Both the position numbers and the translations under genes were made by a program. This document shows positions 60,764 to 64,000 of a stretch of 64,000 bases of DNA, in pieces. The stretch's first letter is position 1; each line of letters starts with the position of its first letter. The stretch is from a bacterium (lineage in GTDB: Bacteria; Cyanobacteriota; Vampirovibrionia; Gastranaerophilales; Gastranaerophilaceae), in assembly GCA_017942035.1 (NCBI GenBank), contig JAGAVG010000011.1:1-64000 (forward strand). Direction: 5' to 3'. The notes under the pieces were generated by a model. It saw nothing but the letters and a program-made list of their open reading frames with translations. It was not told the DNA's origin and ran no database searches.

Positions 60764-60864
60764 TTTTTAGCAATTTGGAGATCAGGTCTTCTATTTTGAC
60801 CCCTCACCCTATACTCCACAAGGAGAGAGGGCGGAGGGGCTATAATTTGCATTTTATAAACTCA

Positions 60865-60932
60865 TGTTACAAATCTTCAAGAATACGCATTAAAATAGCA
60901 AAAAATTTTTTCAGCAGGTTTAAATTGACTAA
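60865..60932 (+). promoter_or_regulatory. Partial three-box promoter of the 207-residue protein gene
   Basis: TGTTACA (60865-60871), 25 nt, AGCAAAAAA (60897-60905), 14 nt, TTAAATTGACTAA. The last box is weak. Confidence 0.45.
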
Positions 60933-60958
60933 GGAAAACAAAATAGGAGATTATTATA

Positions 60959-61582
60959 ATGCAAGTAATGCAAGTATCTAACAGAAATTCATATCCGATG
61001 AATACATACAACACAAATCCGCATTTTACCGCGCTAAAAAGTGTGAAGGCAAAGGGATTCTACGAAAAATTTCCTGAGCAGGCTAAAGAACTGGTGGATG
61101 CTTTTAAAAAAAATCCTGATGCTATACATTTTTGTGAAAAATATGATGTTGATCTTGTTTTTCATTCTCAAAAATACATGAATGGCGGCGCTGAAAGCTC
61201 AATACATGTACTTTTTGATGATATTTCAAGAGGCAAATTTAAAAAGTTTATTGATGCGATAAACGGAAAAAGAGAAGATGTACATCTTACCTCTTGGTCA
61301 AGTCAGAGATATGATTTAGAGGAAAGTGTAGCCGAAACTACTTATGAGCTAAAAGAAATGATATTACCTGAAGGATTCGGCAGTACAAGAAACGGTATGT
61401 TATCTCGGTATTTACAATCTGCAAATGAGAAAATTCAAGAAAAATTAATTAAAAAAAATGAAAAGCTTCTTGAAAAAAAGGCCAAATTAAATGCTGACAT
61501 ATTGGCACAACACAGACTAGACAGGAACAAGGAAGATCTTGATGATTCTATCAGAGATTTAATCAATCAAGTTAATGATTAA
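60959..61582 (+). CDS. Lineage-specific protein with NPHFTALK leader and C-terminal coiled coil
   Basis: The polar N-terminus ends in YNTNPHFTALKSVK, like the x-F-G/T-A motif of other proteins here. Residues 35-130 look globular, and residues 155-205 form a Lys/Glu/Leu coiled coil (EKIQEKLIKKNEKLLEKKAK). No family recognised. AGGAG lies 9 nt before the ATG. It overlaps nagZ convergently by 11 bp. Confidence 0.55.
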   Translation: MQVMQVSNRNSYPMNTYNTNPHFTALKSVKAKGFYEKFPEQAKELVDAFKKNPDAIHFCEKYDVDLVFHSQKYMNGGAESSIHVLFDDISRGKFKKFIDAINGKREDVHLTSWSSQRYDLEESVAETTYELKEMILPEGFGSTRNGMLSRYLQSANEKIQEKLIKKNEKLLEKKAKLNADILAQHRLDRNKEDLDDSIRDLINQVND

Positions 61583-62540
61583 AACACAAAATTGATATTC
61601 TTTTGTAGGACTGCTCTATTTTTTCAGCCATTTCACTATCTTGAAGTGCGATTTCATAGAGCTTTTCTATAATTTCAACGGTTTCCGGAGTCGAATTTCT
61701 ATAGATAAACATATCTATTCCGGCTTTAATTCCCATTTCGCAAGCTTTAACAGGGCCAAATCCTGAGACACCTTTCATAACCATATCATCCGAAATTATC
61801 ACGCCTTTAAAACCTAGATCTTGGCGCAAATAATTCAGTGCTTTTTTACTCAGCGAGGTCGGAATATTTTCGCCGTCTGAAAGGTACGGAATATAAAGAT
61901 GCGCCGCCATAATCATTTCGATTTCGTCATCAACGAGAGATTTGAAAGGTTTTATGTGGTTTTGTTTCAAGTTTTCAAAATCCAAATCAATTTTGGGGAG
62001 GGTTAAGTGGCTGTCTGCGTTTGCATCGCCGTGACCGGGGAAATGTTTTGCGCAAGGTATAATCCCGTTTTTTCGGAATATTTGCGCGGTAATTTTTCCG
62101 GCTAAAGCGACTTCATCAGGGTTATTTGAAAACGAACGCTCTCCGATAATCGGGTTTTGAGGGTTTGTATTCACATCAATACAGGGGGCAAAATTCAGGT
62201 TTATACCGTAACTTTTTAATTCTTGCGCGATTTCTTCTGTTTGACGACGTAAAAAATCTTCTCCTTTTTCATAAGCAAATTTTGCGGAAAGATATTTCTT
62301 ACCATGATGAATGTTTTCCGTCCGCTCAACCCTTCCGCCTTCCTGATCAATAGATAGAAAGATTTTTGAAGTCGCAATGGCTTTACATTCCTCTATCAGC
62401 GCCTTAAACTGCTCTTGAGATTGAATATCTTTTGTAAAAAATATAAGTCCGCCGAGCCCGTTTTTCAATGCCTCAACGTATCCGCCGCCTTCAAGTCCGA
62501 GGATGAACATTTTGTATAATTTTTGTTTTAAGTCCATCAT
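61572..62540 (-). CDS. nagZ: Beta-N-acetylhexosaminidase (GH3)
   Basis: NagZ trims N-acetylglucosamine from muropeptides in peptidoglycan recycling. The 322-residue enzyme has FLSIDQEGGRVERT, GINLNFAPCIDV, the signature CAKHFPGHGDANADSH (catalytic His/Asp loop), and GVIISDDMVMKGV with the nucleophile Asp. There is no signal peptide, so it is cytoplasmic. The start codon overlaps the stop of the upstream gene (TAATG). Confidence 0.94.
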   Translation of the reverse strand: MMDLKQKLYKMFILGLEGGGYVEALKNGLGGLIFFTKDIQSQEQFKALIEECKAIATSKIFLSIDQEGGRVERTENIHHGKKYLSAKFAYEKGEDFLRRQTEEIAQELKSYGINLNFAPCIDVNTNPQNPIIGERSFSNNPDEVALAGKITAQIFRKNGIIPCAKHFPGHGDANADSHLTLPKIDLDFENLKQNHIKPFKSLVDDEIEMIMAAHLYIPYLSDGENIPTSLSKKALNYLRQDLGFKGVIISDDMVMKGVSGFGPVKACEMGIKAGIDMFIYRNSTPETVEIIEKLYEIALQDSEMAEKIEQSYKRISILCFNH

Positions 62541-63124
62541 TACAAAATCAAATCCTTAATCTCATAGAATTGTGTGAAATCGCCGGTTTCAACCACATTT
62601 TTAACTTTTTCGATGATTATATCAATTTCTTCATCTGACGGAGTTTTCAAAACGTCAGGGATTTTTATATCATCCGTATTCTGGCATTTTACAAAACCTT
62701 CGTTTTCAGTCAGAAAAGTTTTATATTTATTCATTATATCAAGTTCAAAATCTTGAACTTTGTAATTTTCATTGAGATAATATTTCGCATCTTTTTCCAA
62801 CTGTTCAACGTATTGGATAAGGCAATTGACTTCAAACAATGTGTCGTCGTCAAAAGTTCCGCCGTAGCAAAGATTACCGATTATCTGTTTGTTTTCTTCT
62901 CTTTTCAGTGCAACTGCCCAGAGCATACAGCCAAGATAAAATCCTGTGTACATATCGACAAGCTTTCTCAAGCGAGGATAGTAAAGTTTGAATTGATTAC
63001 GTTTCATCGCGAAATTTTTGAATTTGTTTAAGGTTGCGTAAATATTCTCCAGTGTCGGGATTAGTGCCGTCATGTGCTGAATAAATCCCGGGTCAAACTT
63101 TATCTGCTCATCGGTTAGTCTCAT
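62540..63124 (-). CDS. Hypothetical helical protein
   Basis: The 194-residue soluble protein is not recognised. It is mostly helical with a hydrophobic middle helix (YTGFYLGCMLWAVALKREE) and an acidic C-terminus. It lies between the hydrolase (22-nt gap) and nagZ (1-nt overlap), so the three form one operon. Confidence 0.6.
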   Translation of the reverse strand: MRLTDEQIKFDPGFIQHMTALIPTLENIYATLNKFKNFAMKRNQFKLYYPRLRKLVDMYTGFYLGCMLWAVALKREENKQIIGNLCYGGTFDDDTLFEVNCLIQYVEQLEKDAKYYLNENYKVQDFELDIMNKYKTFLTENEGFVKCQNTDDIKIPDVLKTPSDEEIDIIIEKVKNVVETGDFTQFYEIKDLIL

Positions 63125-63145
63125 TTTATTTTCCTTTCTGATTAA

Positions 63146-64000
63146 TTATAATTCTTTGTCATAATTGAATTTGTAAGCTTTTTCAAAGGTTTTTACGACA
63201 GCTGACGGAAATATTTTCTTTGCTTTCCAGTATGAAGTATGCGCAAAAACACACAGGCGCAAGCTTGCAACTTTTGAATTATCAAACATAAATCCTGTCG
63301 GATTTTCTAATTTCATATTCGCAAGCTCTTCCAGCTTTTCAATTGTAAGGTTTTGAGTTGTAGGGAATCCGAGGGGGTCTTCTCTGAAATTAACCGTCAG
63401 GAAAAATATCCCGTTTTCGTAAATATATTTAAGCATATATTTGTTGTAATACGTCATCTCATAATCTGTATCCGTCAGGTCCGAATAAAAAAGAACAAGC
63501 GGACTTGCAAAATTCACAACCCCTTTCAGCGCTCCTTTTGGTGAACAATATTTATCCGTTGCCTCATCCAGTTTTAAATAATGCTTTTTCATATTATTTT
63601 CATCATGGTCAAAAAGCAAGTGACCTTCTGCCGATACTGTACCGATTTTTCCACCTTCCAGAGCTGAAATACATGTATCTTTGCGCGGATTTGCATTAAC
63701 AAATTCCTTCATATCCTCTGAAACATTAATCTTATTGAAAAGTTTGCCCGTGTTAAGGTATGGAAGTTTATTAAACATGTATTCATAAGTTATAAATGTT
63801 CCGGCGGAATAACCATATAAAACAACATCATTTCCGTTTTCATATTCATCTATAACGGAAGTATTAAGTTCATCTAATATCGGAAGCATGTGCTGAGGCT
63901 TTGAAACCCATATTGCATCATGCATATACGCAGTCAGCATTGAGCGAACGGTGTATGCTGCGCCTGCCGATAGGGCTTTTGAAAAATCAAGCTGACTTTT
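63146..64000 (-). CDS. Alpha/beta-hydrolase (lipase-like), 5' end outside the window
   Basis: The nucleophile elbow is VVLYGYSAGTFITYEY (G-x-S-x-G). A strand/helix pattern follows through ASPLVLFYSDLTDTDYEMTY. A catalytic His may lie in CVFAHTSYWKAK. The frame stays open to the window edge: an internal ATG at 63940 is preceded in frame by KALSAGAAYTVRS. The true start is therefore beyond 64000. Substrate unknown. Confidence 0.7.
   Translation of the reverse strand, partial: KSQLDFSKALSAGAAYTVRSMLTAYMHDAIWVSKPQHMLPILDELNTSVIDEYENGNDVVLYGYSAGTFITYEYMFNKLPYLNTGKLFNKINVSEDMKEFVNANPRKDTCISALEGGKIGTVSAEGHLLFDHDENNMKKHYLKLDEATDKYCSPKGALKGVVNFASPLVLFYSDLTDTDYEMTYYNKYMLKYIYENGIFFLTVNFREDPLGFPTTQNLTIEKLEELANMKLENPTGFMFDNSKVASLRLCVFAHTSYWKAKKIFPSAVVKTFEKAYKFNYDKEL

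Overview
The window is an AT-rich bacterial chromosome segment, most likely from the gut lineage of non-photosynthetic cyanobacterial relatives (Vampirovibrionia/Melainabacteria, Gastranaerophilales-like). This placement is an inference. It rests on a diderm cell plan (family 9 LPS glycosyltransferase, NagZ, lipoprotein foldase), several type IV prepilin-like proteins with FTLAEVLITLGI leaders, and many short lineage-specific proteins between housekeeping genes. No phage, plasmid, CRISPR array or insertion sequence was found.

Layout. 1-370: tandem repeat carrying copies of the 3' end of a tRNA-Gln(CUG) gene. 0.5-6.4 kb: accessory and hypothetical genes (LEA-like helical protein, secreted helical protein, nucleotidyltransferase, GNAT-like protein, XRE regulator, two membrane proteins). 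6.4-11.1 kb: glutamate-cysteine ligase, rsmA-ispE, comF. 11.2-13.8 kb: first giant pilin-anchored repeat/S74 protein. 13.8-16.2 kb: nrtR-like, secG, tcdA and SDR operon. 16.3-25.8 kb: GH24 lysozyme, comM, nth, histidine kinase, response regulator, degenerate PilB-like protein, lineage-specific proteins and an ankyrin-like repeat protein. 25.9-36 kb: mfd, foldase, gdhA, SIMPL protein, GT9, YqeG, U32. 36.1-45.4 kb: small membrane peptide, orphan rplF-rplR, nadK, ftsZ, pilin, TGS-less thrS, Fe-ADH, prohibitin. 45.5-48 kb: second pilin/S74 gene. 48-57 kb: small membrane proteins, map, adk, pilin, XRE, coaX, small peptides, L-serine dehydratase and a probable small RNA. 57-64 kb: surE, third pilin/S74 gene, nagZ and a cut-off alpha/beta hydrolase.

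The most striking system is a family of three paralogous genes (11.3, 45.6 and 58.2 kb). Each product has a type IV prepilin-type N-terminus, a long array of 17-residue YadA/Hep_Hag-like repeats and a C-terminal peptidase-S74 intramolecular chaperone. All three carry a poly-G tract between the start codon and the prepilin cleavage site. Ten G's put the SD-preceded ATG in frame (third copy). Eleven G's put it out of frame and leave only a weak TTG start (first and second copies). Twelve would close the frame. This looks like a slipped-strand phase-variable family of pilus- or envelope-anchored fibres.

A second system is a shared promoter architecture: TGTWACA, then 15 or 25 nt, then AGCAAWWWW, then 14 nt, then TTTATATATA. 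It lies upstream of at least six transcription units and in partial form upstream of several more. These encode the lysozyme, lineage-specific small proteins and a probable 130-nt small RNA with three CGAGGAA motifs. A third pattern is a set of apparently leaderless genes (comF, comM, mfd, nth, a histidine kinase, a U32 protein), in which the -10 box ends 6-7 nt before the ATG.
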